DNA of 64,000 bases, taken from assembly GCF_015461845.1 (NCBI RefSeq), contig NZ_JACOPW010000011.1:62001-126000 (forward strand), given 5' to 3'. Position numbers and translations under genes: made by a program. This DNA is from Pseudomonas mucoides (GTDB lineage: Bacteria > Pseudomonadota > Gammaproteobacteria > Pseudomonadales > Pseudomonadaceae). Shown in pieces: positions 16,141 through 24,559 of the stretch. Each line of letters begins with the position of its first letter. Positions within the stretch are counted from its first letter, which is position 1. The notes beneath the pieces are model-generated. The model saw only the letters and a list, made by a program, of their open reading frames with translations, had not been told where the DNA came from and ran no database searches.

Positions 16141-16617
16141 TTACTCCGGCATGGAACGAATGATATCGGCCAAATCATCTTTGGTGATTTCATTGGCCTT
16201 TATGGCCGCGGCGACATCTTCCTTGGATAGAGGAAAACGCTTAAACATTTTCTTTAAAGCATCCGCATCAACATTGGACATCCAAAGAGGCGCAACAAAG
16301 TTCCCCTTGTACTCGGGCTTCATCGGGACATCTTCATGTGCAATCACGCCCTTATGATTAAAGTAGACAATGTAGCGATCATGCCCTTCAGGGAAGCTTT
16401 TGTCGTAGTAAAGAGTTACACCGGTCGGTAACACATAGTAGTTTTCATCGCCTTCAGGACCTTCAATGAGCATTGGCTCTTTAGTTTTGATCATTTTCAT
16501 ACTTTGAGACCTCGATGAATCATTAAAAAAAACACACACCAAAAAGATCACACCAAGTAGCAATATTGCAATTAACCAAAGGCCCGTTTTTTTACTAATA
16601 GACATTTTTCTTGTCAT
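16141..16617 (-). CDS. Membrane-anchored protein, candidate immunity protein
   Basis: This 158-aa protein has one transmembrane helix near the N terminus (about residues 12-31, GLWLIAILLLGVIFLVCVFF) after a basic start, then a hydrophilic domain that would face the periplasm (YYVLPTGVTLYYDKSFPEGH) and a C-terminal helical part with repeated KDD/EDV acidic turns. I recognise no family. It begins 23 bases inside the end of the preceding putative effector gene, with GGAGG six bases before ATG, so it is tightly coupled to it. That position and the periplasmic anchoring fit an immunity protein for a cell-wall or membrane-directed toxin. It is markedly AT-rich for this genome. Confidence 0.65.
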   Translation of the reverse strand: MTRKMSISKKTGLWLIAILLLGVIFLVCVFFNDSSRSQSMKMIKTKEPMLIEGPEGDENYYVLPTGVTLYYDKSFPEGHDRYIVYFNHKGVIAHEDVPMKPEYKGNFVAPLWMSNVDADALKKMFKRFPLSKEDVAAAIKANEITKDDLADIIRSMPE

Positions 16618-17290
16618 AGCGCGCCTCCGTATTCCCCTCTAGCATTGCTTGAACGTCCATGGGCATAAAAATGCCGTCCGCCGTCCTCGACTGAGTTTTG
16701 GATGCTATTTTCTTCTCCCATGAAAGCCCTCTCAAATCCATATACTTGGAAGGTTCAGATACGATTTTCTTACCTGTTACTTTTGCCCCTTCCAGTGAAA
16801 CTGTCGTGCAATTGTTAGTCGTTGGTAGATAGGAGCCGGGTAGCAAATACCGCACGTAGTTATCAGTTGTTTTTTTGATCTTTATTTTTGTTGACAGCAA
16901 CTGATCATAATGAGCAATTACGGCTTCTGCTTTGGAGTTCTCCAAAAAATAGACGAAACCTGTAGTTGTCCGACCAAGGCTCTTCTCTGAAGCCACATAA
17001 GCCTTGAAATTGGACCATACGTTTAAAATGGCCTCGCCTTCACTATCGAAAGGCCCCCAGACGTCTCCGTACCGGCCAAAATCATAGGTGATATTTTTGT
17101 TACTCACCACAACATGAATTGCCGCATGTCCGAAGGGTTGATCAACTCCATTATGTGTATATGGACCACCGATCAGAATCTCCATATAAGCGCCAGACAC
17201 TACCAAGGTATTTGTTTTTGTGGTTTTACCTGAGGCTCCCGTGTTTTTCGCAGCCTGCTTTGTACCAGATGTCTTCGTAGGCTGAACCAT
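16595..17290 (-). CDS. Putative type VI effector, permuted NlpC/P60 (LRAT-like) hydrolase
   Basis: This 231-aa protein has a Lys/Thr-rich flexible N terminus (1-30), then GGPYTHNGVDQPFGHAAIHV with His55, the YDFGRYGDVW segment (69-78), and late in the chain TTNNCTTVSLEG with Cys161. His before Cys, with NC followed by a small-residue run, is the order of circularly permuted NlpC/P60 or LRAT-like papain-fold enzymes, which cut peptide or acyl bonds. The gene starts on the last base of a PAAR gene (TAATG) and is followed by an overlapping membrane-anchored protein: the classic adaptor-effector-immunity order. Peptidoglycan amidase activity is the simplest guess, but lipid hydrolysis is also possible. 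Base composition is AT-rich, consistent with transfer. Confidence 0.6.
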   Translation of the reverse strand: MVQPTKTSGTKQAAKNTGASGKTTKTNTLVVSGAYMEILIGGPYTHNGVDQPFGHAAIHVVVSNKNITYDFGRYGDVWGPFDSEGEAILNVWSNFKAYVASEKSLGRTTTGFVYFLENSKAEAVIAHYDQLLSTKIKIKKTTDNYVRYLLPGSYLPTTNNCTTVSLEGAKVTGKKIVSEPSKYMDLRGLSWEKKIASKTQSRTADGIFMPMDVQAMLEGNTEARYDKKNVY

Positions 17291-17796
17291 TAAAGATGTT
17301 CCGTATCTTCAAGTTTTGGAAATTTAATGCTGCAACTTCCGCGAGGAACATTTGCAACATGCACAAACCCTTCACCATCAAGAACACCAGTGACCACGAC
17401 ACCATCAGAAAGTGTCAACACATACTCTTCATGGGGAATCGGCTCTTCTTTTTCATTGAGCAGTTGAAACTCAACAAAGGTTCTTTCTTTCAGAAACTCA
17501 GAGAAAAAACTACTGGTACTACTGGAGCCAGCGTTACCAACAAATGTATCGGGGGAGCCGGCTGTGATTGTGGCCCCGCATGCCGTTTTCGACCCAACAT
17601 GTGCCACTTCTTTCCCAAGGCCAAAAACGTGGGGAGCACCCGTTGTTATGGGATTGCTGCCGTGTATGGGGCATGAGTAGGTGTCGCCTACCAAGGCGAT
17701 AGGTAGGGAATTGACAAAAATAGGGCTTGATCCGGTGGTAATTGCTCCGCCGTGACTGCCTGGATCTCCAAGTCTCGCTACTGGCTTTCCTGCCAT
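17290..17796 (-). CDS. PAAR-domain spike-tip protein with C-terminal beta extension
   Basis: This 168-aa protein's residues 1-90 form a PAAR domain: GKPVARLGDPGSHGGAITTG, then SCPIHGSNPITTGAPHVF and KTACGATITAGSPDTFVGNA, with the His/Cys metal-site residues (His15, Cys42, His45, Cys73). After a Ser-rich linker (about 90-105), residues 108-165 look like a small transthyretin/carboxypeptidase-regulatory-like beta domain (LNEKEEPIPHEEYVLTLSDG). PAAR proteins cap the VgrG spike of type VI secretion systems and carry effectors. AAGGAG upstream of ATG is a strong ribosome site. No vgrG or tss gene is nearby, so this is an orphan cassette fired by a system encoded elsewhere. Confidence 0.88.
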   Translation of the reverse strand: MAGKPVARLGDPGSHGGAITTGSSPIFVNSLPIALVGDTYSCPIHGSNPITTGAPHVFGLGKEVAHVGSKTACGATITAGSPDTFVGNAGSSSTSSFFSEFLKERTFVEFQLLNEKEEPIPHEEYVLTLSDGVVVTGVLDGEGFVHVANVPRGSCSIKFPKLEDTEHL

Positions 17797-18187
17797 GAAT
17801 TCTCTCCTTTGAACATCGAGAAGCGCGAATAGTACATGATCCTGATCCAGTATTTCGCGCCGCTATCGGTTCCGGAAAATACCGACAAGCAAAGCGGCTG
17901 TTTCCGACCTACCTCCGGTTGACTGCCCTGGCCCCACTCCCTATCCTCGCACCTGTCACGACTCATTCGTGATCGGGTTTGACGGCCTGACATTCTTACG
18001 ACGCGCATAGCCTTCCTTTGCTCGAGCACCTCTGTGCCCGCTCATTGCATATGGCGACTGTGCGTGGGGCACTTTCGGGTGCGCCGGGTTCGTGAGACCG
18101 GTCCGTCAACCCGCGCACAGTTGCCACCCTAATTCGTTTGACGGCGTTTTCGTGGCAGCTCTTCTGAACTTTCACGGAGCTTCACCT
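17797..18187. other. 391-bp intergenic region with promoter and structured leader
   Basis: The region lies between the PAAR gene (-) and the DUF3077 gene (+). The left part should hold the PAAR promoter. The right part, from 18053, is a structured RNA leader annotated separately. A possible 83-aa minus-strand frame here has no family resemblance and is not called. Confidence 0.6.
18053..18125 (+). ncRNA. Structured RNA leader upstream of DUF3077 gene (copy A)
   Basis: The outer stem GGCGACTGTGCG (18053-18064) pairs with CGCACAGTTGCC (18114-18125) through eleven Watson-Crick pairs and one G-U. Inside are a hairpin GCAC/GTGC (18069-18082) and a second arm closed by CCGG/CCGG (18084-18101), giving a three-way junction. 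The element ends 62 bases before the ATG at 18188. A second copy with the same shape but different stem bases precedes the related gene at 38425 on the other strand. It is a candidate cis-regulatory RNA; I cannot assign it to a named family. Confidence 0.6.
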
Positions 18188-18424
18188 ATGACGAATCCAA
18201 CTACAAAATTTACCCCTTTCGCCCCCTGCGATCACGTCGACCACCACCTGTTCGCCGTTCAACCCGGCATCCCGCTACTCGACGCCCTTGAACACGCTTC
18301 GGTCTATCTCAGTTGCGCAGAAGCTCTCGCCCATCAAGCCCCTACCGCCACACGGCCGGAACATGGCGCTTCGCTACGCTGGGCCAGCCAGCAAATGCTC
18401 GGCACCGCACGCTCATTGGTTTAA
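18188..18424 (+). CDS. DUF3077-family small protein
   Basis: This 78-aa soluble protein carries the DUF3077 pattern FAVQPGIPLLDALEHASVYL, then a conserved small alpha-helical stretch SLRWASQQMLGTARSLV. The function is unknown; such proteins are abundant and multicopy in fluorescent pseudomonads. The start at 18188 has GGAG eight bases upstream; an in-frame extension to 18092 would run through the structured RNA element and is rejected. A second small gene follows 44 bases downstream. Confidence 0.8.
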   Translation: MTNPTTKFTPFAPCDHVDHHLFAVQPGIPLLDALEHASVYLSCAEALAHQAPTATRPEHGASLRWASQQMLGTARSLV

Positions 18425-18468
18425 GCCTCCATCGACGGCATGCACGCGGCAAAATCAGAAGGTGATGC

Positions 18469-18738
18469 ATGAACCCGCATATGCCGATGACCAACAACGA
18501 GAGTGATGTTCCGGTTTTACTTGTTTCCACTCAGGCACCGCTGGATGTCTTGCACAGCAATGCCGCCTCACGATTTCTGACTGTGACGCAGATGATGGAA
18601 AGCTTGGCGAGTCTGGACATAACCCGGGCCAAAGGGGCTGATGTGCAGCAATTGGCGAAGGCTGCGGCGATGTTGTTGCGCGATGGTTGTGATGTGATGG
18701 ATGCCTTGGGACGACAGATTCGGGCTGCGGTGGTTTAA
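18469..18738 (+). CDS. Small hypothetical protein, DUF3077-associated
   Basis: This 89-aa soluble protein has a middle and C-terminal part (TQMMESLASLDITRAKGADV, AKAAAMLLRDGCDVMDALGR) that is alpha-helical and distantly recalls the helical half of its DUF3077 neighbour. It has no known motif. It is probably cotranscribed with the DUF3077 gene under the same structured leader. A second Met at codon 5 or 7 could be the true start. Confidence 0.65.
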   Translation: MNPHMPMTNNESDVPVLLVSTQAPLDVLHSNAASRFLTVTQMMESLASLDITRAKGADVQQLAKAAAMLLRDGCDVMDALGRQIRAAVV

Positions 18739-18741
18739 CCT

Positions 18742-18832
18742 CGTGGGAGCGAGCGTGCTCGCGATGAGGGCGGCACATCCAACATTGATGTTGGCTGACA
18801 CTCCGCTATCGCGAGCAAGCTCCCTCCCACAG
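18742..18832. repeat. REPIN, GTGGGAGCGAGC family
   Basis: CGTGGGAGCGAGCGTGCTCG and the inverted CGCGAGCAAGCTCCCTCCCA lie about 42 bases apart, each with one change against the family consensus. It sits between the convergent small-protein and chemoreceptor genes. Confidence 0.85.
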
Positions 18833-18845
18833 GTTATATGTGGTG

Positions 18846-20528
18846 TCAGATACGGAACTGGCCGACCAGTTTGCCCAGGCGCTGGCCGAGGTCTGCCAGG
18901 CTGCGTGAAGTCTGCGCGCCGAGCTGGGTTTCATCCGCCACGTTGTCCACGGCCACCGCAATCTGATGCACGCTGCGGTTGATCTCTTCGGCCACCGCCG
19001 TCTGCTCTTCCGCAGCGCTGGCGATCTGCGCGTTCATCGAGTTGATGGTGCCGATCAACTGCGCCATGGTGTCCAGCGAGGCGCCCGCCTCGTTGGCCTG
19101 GGCGGACGTGCCGTCACCGGCTTCGCTGGAACGGCGCATGGCTTCCACCGCCGATTGGGTGCCAGCCTGCAAGCGGTCGATCATGCTCTGGATTTCCTGG
19201 GTGCTGATCTGCGTACGACTGGCCAGCGCCCGCACTTCATCAGCCACCACCGCAAAACCACGGCCGGCTTCACCGGCGCGCGCTGCTTCGATGGCAGCGT
19301 TGAGTGCCAACAGGTTGGTCTGATCGGCAATCGAACGGATCACCCCAAGGACGCTGACAATCGACGACACGTCTTTTTGCAGGCTGTCCAGGGACACGCC
19401 GCTGCTGCGGATGTCGTCCACCAGTGCATGAATCTTGACGATGCTGCCCGCCACCACGCGCTTGGCCGCCTGACCTTCTTCGTCGGTCTGCTGCGCCGCC
19501 ACTGCCGCGTTTTGTGCACTTTTCGCCACTTCCTGCGCCGCCGCCGACATTTCGTTGATCGCCGTGGCGACCTGATCGGTCTCGTGACGCTGACGCTCCA
19601 TGGCCTGGTCCGAGCGCTGGGCCTGATCGGACACCTGATTCACCAGCCCGGTCAGTTGCGTGGTCATTTCGGTGATCTGGCGCACCAGGCTGTGGATCTT
19701 GTCAACAAAGCGGTTGAACGAGCCGGCCAGTTCACCGAGTTCGTCCTGGCTGGTGATGGTCAGGCGACGGGTCAGGTCACCCTCGCCTGCCGCGATGTCA
19801 TCGAGGTTGGCTTTCATCATGTTCAGCGGGCGCAGGATGGTGTTGGCCAGTAGCAGGCCGACGGCCGCGATCACCAACAGCACCACCACGGCAATCCCGA
19901 CGATGCTCAGCAGCACGCCTTCCATGCGCTCCTGAACCTTGGCTTCCACCAGCGCGACTTGCGCTTCGATGCCGTCAAGGTTGACCGACGTACCCACCGC
20001 CATGTCCCACTTCGACAGGTATTCGGTGTAGCCCAGTTTAGGCACCAGCACTTGGGTGTTGCCGGGCAGTGGCGAGCTGTATTGCAGGTAGTGCGTCCCG
20101 TCCTTGGCAACTTTCACCAGGTCGCGGTTGACGTAGACACCGTTCGGATCGCGGTTGTCCTTGAAGCTCTGGCCCACGCCTTCGGGGCTGTTGGCCTTGA
20201 ACAGGCGAACCGTATTGGAGTCGTAGCCGAAGAAGTAGCCTTCCTTGCCGTAGGTGATACTCGACAGCAACTTGATCACCTGCGCCCGCGCGGCGTCATC
20301 GCCGGGGGCGGCGGCGTCGTAGAGCGGCTTGATGGTGGTCATGGCCACGGCCACGTAGCTTTGCAGGGTGGCCTTGGCGTCGTTGAGCAGGCGCTGGCGC
20401 GTTTCCTCGACTTCCTTGTGCGCCTGTTCCTGAAGCACGAACAGTGTGGTCAGGCTGATAACCAGGGCAAAGAGCAACACCGGGAGAACGGCAAGGGACA
20501 GGACTTTAGCCTTCAGGCTCATGCGCAT
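18846..20528 (-). CDS. Methyl-accepting chemotaxis protein with single Cache domain
   Basis: This 560-aa chemoreceptor has a first transmembrane helix at about 9-31, a periplasmic single-Cache (Cache_2) domain at about 32-190 (YGKEGYFFGYDSNTVRLFK, then SPLPGNTQVLVPKLGYTEYL and WDMAVGTSVNLDGIE), and a second transmembrane helix at about 203-228. A HAMP domain follows (LRPLNMMKANLDDIAAGEGD), then the signalling domain with the hairpin tip IRSIADQTNLLALNAAIEAA. sCache receptors of Pseudomonas often detect C2/C3 carboxylic acids; the ligand here is not proven. No CheR-binding pentapeptide is seen at the C terminus. It is monocistronic. Confidence 0.9.
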   Translation of the reverse strand: MRMSLKAKVLSLAVLPVLLFALVISLTTLFVLQEQAHKEVEETRQRLLNDAKATLQSYVAVAMTTIKPLYDAAAPGDDAARAQVIKLLSSITYGKEGYFFGYDSNTVRLFKANSPEGVGQSFKDNRDPNGVYVNRDLVKVAKDGTHYLQYSSPLPGNTQVLVPKLGYTEYLSKWDMAVGTSVNLDGIEAQVALVEAKVQERMEGVLLSIVGIAVVVLLVIAAVGLLLANTILRPLNMMKANLDDIAAGEGDLTRRLTITSQDELGELAGSFNRFVDKIHSLVRQITEMTTQLTGLVNQVSDQAQRSDQAMERQRHETDQVATAINEMSAAAQEVAKSAQNAAVAAQQTDEEGQAAKRVVAGSIVKIHALVDDIRSSGVSLDSLQKDVSSIVSVLGVIRSIADQTNLLALNAAIEAARAGEAGRGFAVVADEVRALASRTQISTQEIQSMIDRLQAGTQSAVEAMRRSSEAGDGTSAQANEAGASLDTMAQLIGTINSMNAQIASAAEEQTAVAEEINRSVHQIAVAVDNVADETQLGAQTSRSLADLGQRLGKLVGQFRI

Positions 20529-20619
20529 GACGGTTCACTCTTTTGGTTTTGTTGGCGTGGTTAAAAGCTTTAACGGCACGCCGGGCCAAAAGTTGAGCTA
20601 CCGGGGCAATGAGGTCCCT

Positions 20620-20708
20620 GGTAGGAGTGAGCCTGCTCGCGATGACGGCAGCACATCCAACATCTATGTGACAGACATACCGCTATCGCGAGCAGGCTCA
20701 CTCCTACA
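20620..20708. repeat. REPIN, GTAGGAGTGAGC family
   Basis: GGTAGGAGTGAGCCTGCTCG and the inverted CGCGAGCAGGCTCACTCCTA are about 42 bases apart, with perfect cores. It lies between the chemoreceptor and antiporter genes. Confidence 0.85.
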
Positions 20709-20723
20709 GTTGATCGGTGGTGT

Positions 20724-22043
20724 TTACAAAACCATCGCCGCCACCCAACCAAACGCCAGCAGCGGCAGGTTGTAGTGCAGGAACGTCGGGACCACGGTGT
20801 CCCAGATGTGGTGGTGCTGGCCGTCGATGTTCAAGCCCGAGGTCGGGCCCAGCGTCGAGTCCGAGGCTGGCGAGCCGGCATCACCCAAGGCGCCGGCCGT
20901 GCCAACGATGCAGACGATGGCCAGCGGGCTGAACCCCAGCTGCACACACAACGGCACGAAAATCGCTGCCAGGATCGGCACGGTGGAGAACGACGAACCG
21001 ATGCCCATGGTCACCAGCAAGCCCACCAGCAACATCAGCAACGCGCCGATGCCCTTGCTGTGGTTGATCCACGAGGCCGAAGATTCCACCAGCGTCTGCA
21101 CCTGGCCGGTGGCTTTCATCACTTCGGCAAAGCCTGACGCGGCGATCATGATGAAGCCGATCATCGCCATCATCTTCATGCCTTCGGTGAATAAATCGTC
21201 GGTTTCACGCCACTTAACAATGCCGGAGACCGAGAAGATCAGGAACCCGGCCAGGGCGCCGATGATCATCGAGTCCAGCAGTAACTGGATAATGAAGGCC
21301 GCCACGATGGCCACGCCGGCCACCATCAGGCTCAGCGGGTTGTACTGCACTGCGACCTGTTCGACTTGCTCGATTTTTGCCAGGTCGTAGACACGTTTCT
21401 TGCGGTAGCTGAAAAACGCCACTGCCAGGCCGAACACCATGCCCAGCGCCGGGATGCCCATGGCGTGGGTGACGTTGATGCCGCTAATGTCCACACCGCT
21501 GCGGGCGACGTTGGCCAGCAGAATCTCGTTGAGGAAGATGTTGCCGAACCCCACCGGCAGGAACATGTACGGGGTGATCAAACCAAAGGTCATCACGCAG
21601 GCAATCAACCGGCGATCCAGTTGCAGCTTGGTCAGCACGTATAAAAGCGGCGGCACCAGCAGCGGGATAAAGGCGATATGTATCGGCAGAATGTTCTGCG
21701 AAGCGATGGCCACCACCCACAGCAAACCAATCAGCAGCCACTTGACCTGCCCGCCGCCGCTGGCGTGCTGCCGATCGACCATCGCCAGGGCCTTGTCCGC
21801 CAGGGCATGGGCCATGCCGGACTTGGCAATCGCCACGGCGAACGCGCCGAGCAAGGCATAGGACAACGCCACCGTCGCCCCGCCGCCGAGGCCGCTGTTG
21901 AAGGCCTTGAGCGTGGCGTCGATGCCCAGGCCACCGGTCAGGCCACCCACCAGCGCACCGACAATCAGCGCGATCACTACGTGCACACGGGACAGGCTGA
22001 GGATCAGCATGATGCCGACCGCGGCGATTACAGCATTAATCAT
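20724..22043 (-). CDS. NhaC/YuiF-type Na+/H+ antiporter family protein
   Basis: This 439-aa membrane protein has about eleven to twelve hydrophobic helices. Typical family stretches are VVIALIVGALVGGLTGGLG, GGGATVALSYALLGAFAVAI and, near the C terminus, GTAGALGDAGSPASDSTLGP, the conserved polar motif of the ion-transporter-like fold. Homologues include predicted Na+/H+ antiporters and amino-acid/H+ exchangers such as YuiF, so the true substrate is uncertain. GAGG five bases before ATG supports the start. A divergent chemoreceptor gene begins 242 bases away. Confidence 0.85.
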   Translation of the reverse strand: MINAVIAAVGIMLILSLSRVHVVIALIVGALVGGLTGGLGIDATLKAFNSGLGGGATVALSYALLGAFAVAIAKSGMAHALADKALAMVDRQHASGGGQVKWLLIGLLWVVAIASQNILPIHIAFIPLLVPPLLYVLTKLQLDRRLIACVMTFGLITPYMFLPVGFGNIFLNEILLANVARSGVDISGINVTHAMGIPALGMVFGLAVAFFSYRKKRVYDLAKIEQVEQVAVQYNPLSLMVAGVAIVAAFIIQLLLDSMIIGALAGFLIFSVSGIVKWRETDDLFTEGMKMMAMIGFIMIAASGFAEVMKATGQVQTLVESSASWINHSKGIGALLMLLVGLLVTMGIGSSFSTVPILAAIFVPLCVQLGFSPLAIVCIVGTAGALGDAGSPASDSTLGPTSGLNIDGQHHHIWDTVVPTFLHYNLPLLAFGWVAAMVL

Positions 22044-22285
22044 CGTTACCTCAAGGCAAGCGAAATGAGCTCAGCCGGCAGTCTGCGAAGAGCCGCCAGC
22101 GGATTAAGTAATGGGTTTTATTAGAGGGCGCGCACTGTGCCGCAGCACCGGCGCCTTGTCAAAGTGAACACCATCCCCGTAGCAAATTTTGTTTCGTGTC
22201 TTATTTGAGCGCATGGATAAAGAAAGCCGGATCACGGCCGTTACAGTGCAAAGTCTCAGATATTTATCGAATAAAGGACGTCTCC

Positions 22286-24433
22286 ATGTCACTCAGACAA
22301 CTTTCCATCCAATGGAAAATCACCCTGCTGGCCGGGCTTTGCCTGGCCGGCATCGTGACCCTGCTGGTGGGTCTTTCGCTGTACCGCATGGAGCACAGCT
22401 CCGCGATGGTGAAAGCCTCAAGCATGGAGATGCTCAACGAAGCCGCCCAGGCGCGGATCGAATCCCAGGGTGAAAACCAGGCGCTGCTGATTCGTCAGCA
22501 GTTCATGGACGCCTATCAATATGGCCATGGATTCTCGCGTCAGGTGTTGTTCCTGCGCGATCAGGCCGAAAAGCGCTTTCTCGACGCCTTCGACCTGCGT
22601 GAAGACCTGACCCGCCAGGTCAAGTCGGCGCTGCAAGCCAACCCCGAGCTGCTCGGCCTGTCGCTGGTGTTCGAAGCCAACGCACTGGACGGCAAGGACG
22701 AACTGTTCACCGGCCAGGCGGAGCTCGGCAGCAACGACAAGGGCCGTTTCGCCCTGTACTGGTCCCAGCCGACGCCGGGCAAAGTGAAATCCATGGCGCT
22801 GCCGGAAAGTGACATGGCCGACACCAGCACCGGCCCCAGCGGCGAACCGGCCAACGCCTGGTTCACCTGCCCGCGCACCTCGCTCAAGCCGTGCGTGATC
22901 GAACCGTACTTCTACGTGATCGACGGCCAGAACGTGCTGATGACCAGCATCGTGTTTCCGCTGATGGTCAACGGTAAAGTGATCGCTTCGCTGTCGGTGG
23001 ACATCAACCTCAACAGCCTGCAGGCCATGAGTCAGAGCGCGAGCAAAAAGCTCTATGACGGCCAGACCAACGTCAGCATCCTCAGCCCGGTCGGTTTGCT
23101 CGCCGGCTACAGTGCCGACGCCAGCAAACTCAGCCAGCGCCTGGACACCGTGGACAAGGCCAACGGCGCCGAGCTGATCCGCATGCTCGCCAGCAGCAGC
23201 AAAACCGAAAGCCTGCACAACGATCACCAGTTGAAAGTGCTGGCGCCGTTCCAGCCGATTCCCGGCGGCAAATCCTGGGGCGTGCTGCTCGACGTGCCGG
23301 AAAAAGTCCTGGTCGGCCCGGCCGAGATCCTGAAAAAACAACTCGACGACAGCAACACCACCGGTACCCTGGTCGAGCTCAGCCTCGGCGTGCTGGCCGC
23401 GTTGATCGGCCTGTTGCTGGTGTGGCTGATGGCCCGCAGCGTGACCAAACCGATCCTCGGCGTGGCCCACATGCTGGAAGACATCGCCAGCGGCGAAGGC
23501 GACCTGACCCGGCGCCTGGCCTATGACAAAAAGGACGAACTGGGCCAGTTGGCCGGCTGGTTCAACCGCTTCCTCGACAAGCTGCAACCGATCATCGCCG
23601 AGGTCAAACGCTCGGTGCAGGACGCGCGCAGCACGGCGGACCAGTCGTCCGCCATCGCCACCCAGACCAGCGCCGGCATGGAGCAGCAATACCGTCAGGT
23701 CGATCAGGTCGCCACCGCGTCCCACGAAATGAGCGCCACCGCCCAGGACGTTGCCCGCAGCGCCGCCCAAGCCGCACAGGCAGCCAAGGACGCGGATCAG
23801 GCGACTCGCCGCGGTTTGACCGTGATCGACCAGACCACCACCAGCATCGACCACCTCGCCGCCGACATGAGCGCGGCCATGGTGCAAGTCGAAGGGCTGG
23901 CGGCAAACAGCGAGAAGATCGGTTCGGTGCTGGAAGTGATTCGCGCGATTGCCGAACAAACCAACCTGTTGGCCCTCAACGCCGCCATCGAAGCCGCCCG
24001 TGCGGGTGAGGCTGGACGCGGTTTTGCCGTGGTCGCCGATGAAGTGCGCAACCTGGCACGCCGCACTCAGGAGTCGGTCGAGGAAACCCGCCTGGTGATC
24101 GAGCAATTGCAGAGCGGCACCCAGGACGTTGTCGGTTCGATGAACAACAGCCATCGTCAGGCTCAGGGCAGTGTCGAGCAAGTCAGCCAGGCCGTGACTG
24201 CGTTGCGTCAGATCGGCGATGCGGTGACGGTGATCAGCGACATGAACCTGCAGATTGCTTCAGCGGCGGAAGAACAGAGTGCCGTGGCGGAAGAGATCAA
24301 CAACAACGTGGCAACGATTCGCGACGTGACGGAGTCGCTGTCGGGGCAGGCCAATGAGTCGGCGCGGGTGAGCCAGTCGCTGAACAGCCTGGCGAATCAG
24401 CAGCAGAGTCTGATGGACCAGTTCCGGGTTTAA
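22286..24433 (+). CDS. Methyl-accepting chemotaxis protein with large double-Cache domain
   Basis: This 715-aa chemoreceptor has a transmembrane helix at about 11-31, a periplasmic domain of roughly 330 residues with dCache-like features (AWFTCPRTSLKPCVIEPYFY, VLMTSIVFPLMVNGKVIASL, SVDINLNSL), and a second transmembrane helix near residue 375 (LSLGVLAALIGLLLVWLMA). HAMP (ITKPILGV-like VTKPILGVAHMLEDIASGEG) and the signalling domain with IRAIAEQTNLLALNAAIEAA complete it. Two periplasmic cysteines eight residues apart may form a disulfide. AAGGA eight bases upstream favours 22286 over a longer frame. The ligand is unknown. Confidence 0.9.
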   Translation: MSLRQLSIQWKITLLAGLCLAGIVTLLVGLSLYRMEHSSAMVKASSMEMLNEAAQARIESQGENQALLIRQQFMDAYQYGHGFSRQVLFLRDQAEKRFLDAFDLREDLTRQVKSALQANPELLGLSLVFEANALDGKDELFTGQAELGSNDKGRFALYWSQPTPGKVKSMALPESDMADTSTGPSGEPANAWFTCPRTSLKPCVIEPYFYVIDGQNVLMTSIVFPLMVNGKVIASLSVDINLNSLQAMSQSASKKLYDGQTNVSILSPVGLLAGYSADASKLSQRLDTVDKANGAELIRMLASSSKTESLHNDHQLKVLAPFQPIPGGKSWGVLLDVPEKVLVGPAEILKKQLDDSNTTGTLVELSLGVLAALIGLLLVWLMARSVTKPILGVAHMLEDIASGEGDLTRRLAYDKKDELGQLAGWFNRFLDKLQPIIAEVKRSVQDARSTADQSSAIATQTSAGMEQQYRQVDQVATASHEMSATAQDVARSAAQAAQAAKDADQATRRGLTVIDQTTTSIDHLAADMSAAMVQVEGLAANSEKIGSVLEVIRAIAEQTNLLALNAAIEAARAGEAGRGFAVVADEVRNLARRTQESVEETRLVIEQLQSGTQDVVGSMNNSHRQAQGSVEQVSQAVTALRQIGDAVTVISDMNLQIASAAEEQSAVAEEINNNVATIRDVTESLSGQANESARVSQSLNSLANQQQSLMDQFRV

Positions 24434-24463
24434 CGCAGTTATTTCATCCGCAGAAGATCAAAA

Positions 24464-24555
24464 TGTGGGAGCGGGCTTGCCCGCGATGAGGCCATAACAT
24501 CCGACATCTATGTTGACTGTTACATCGCCATCGCGGGCAAGCCCGCTCCCACAGG
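24464..24555. repeat. REPIN, GTGGGAGCGGGC family
   Basis: TGTGGGAGCGGGCTTGCCCG and the inverted CGCGGGCAAGCCCGCTCCCA are about 45 bases apart, forming the third sequence class of REP in the window. It lies between the convergent chemoreceptor and sensor-kinase genes. Confidence 0.85.
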
Positions 24556-24559
24556 TCAC

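Noticed and set aside
17778..18029. 83-aa minus-strand frame upstream of the PAAR gene
   Set aside because: It has Arg/Ser-rich low-complexity composition, overlaps the PAAR start and lies where a promoter is expected.
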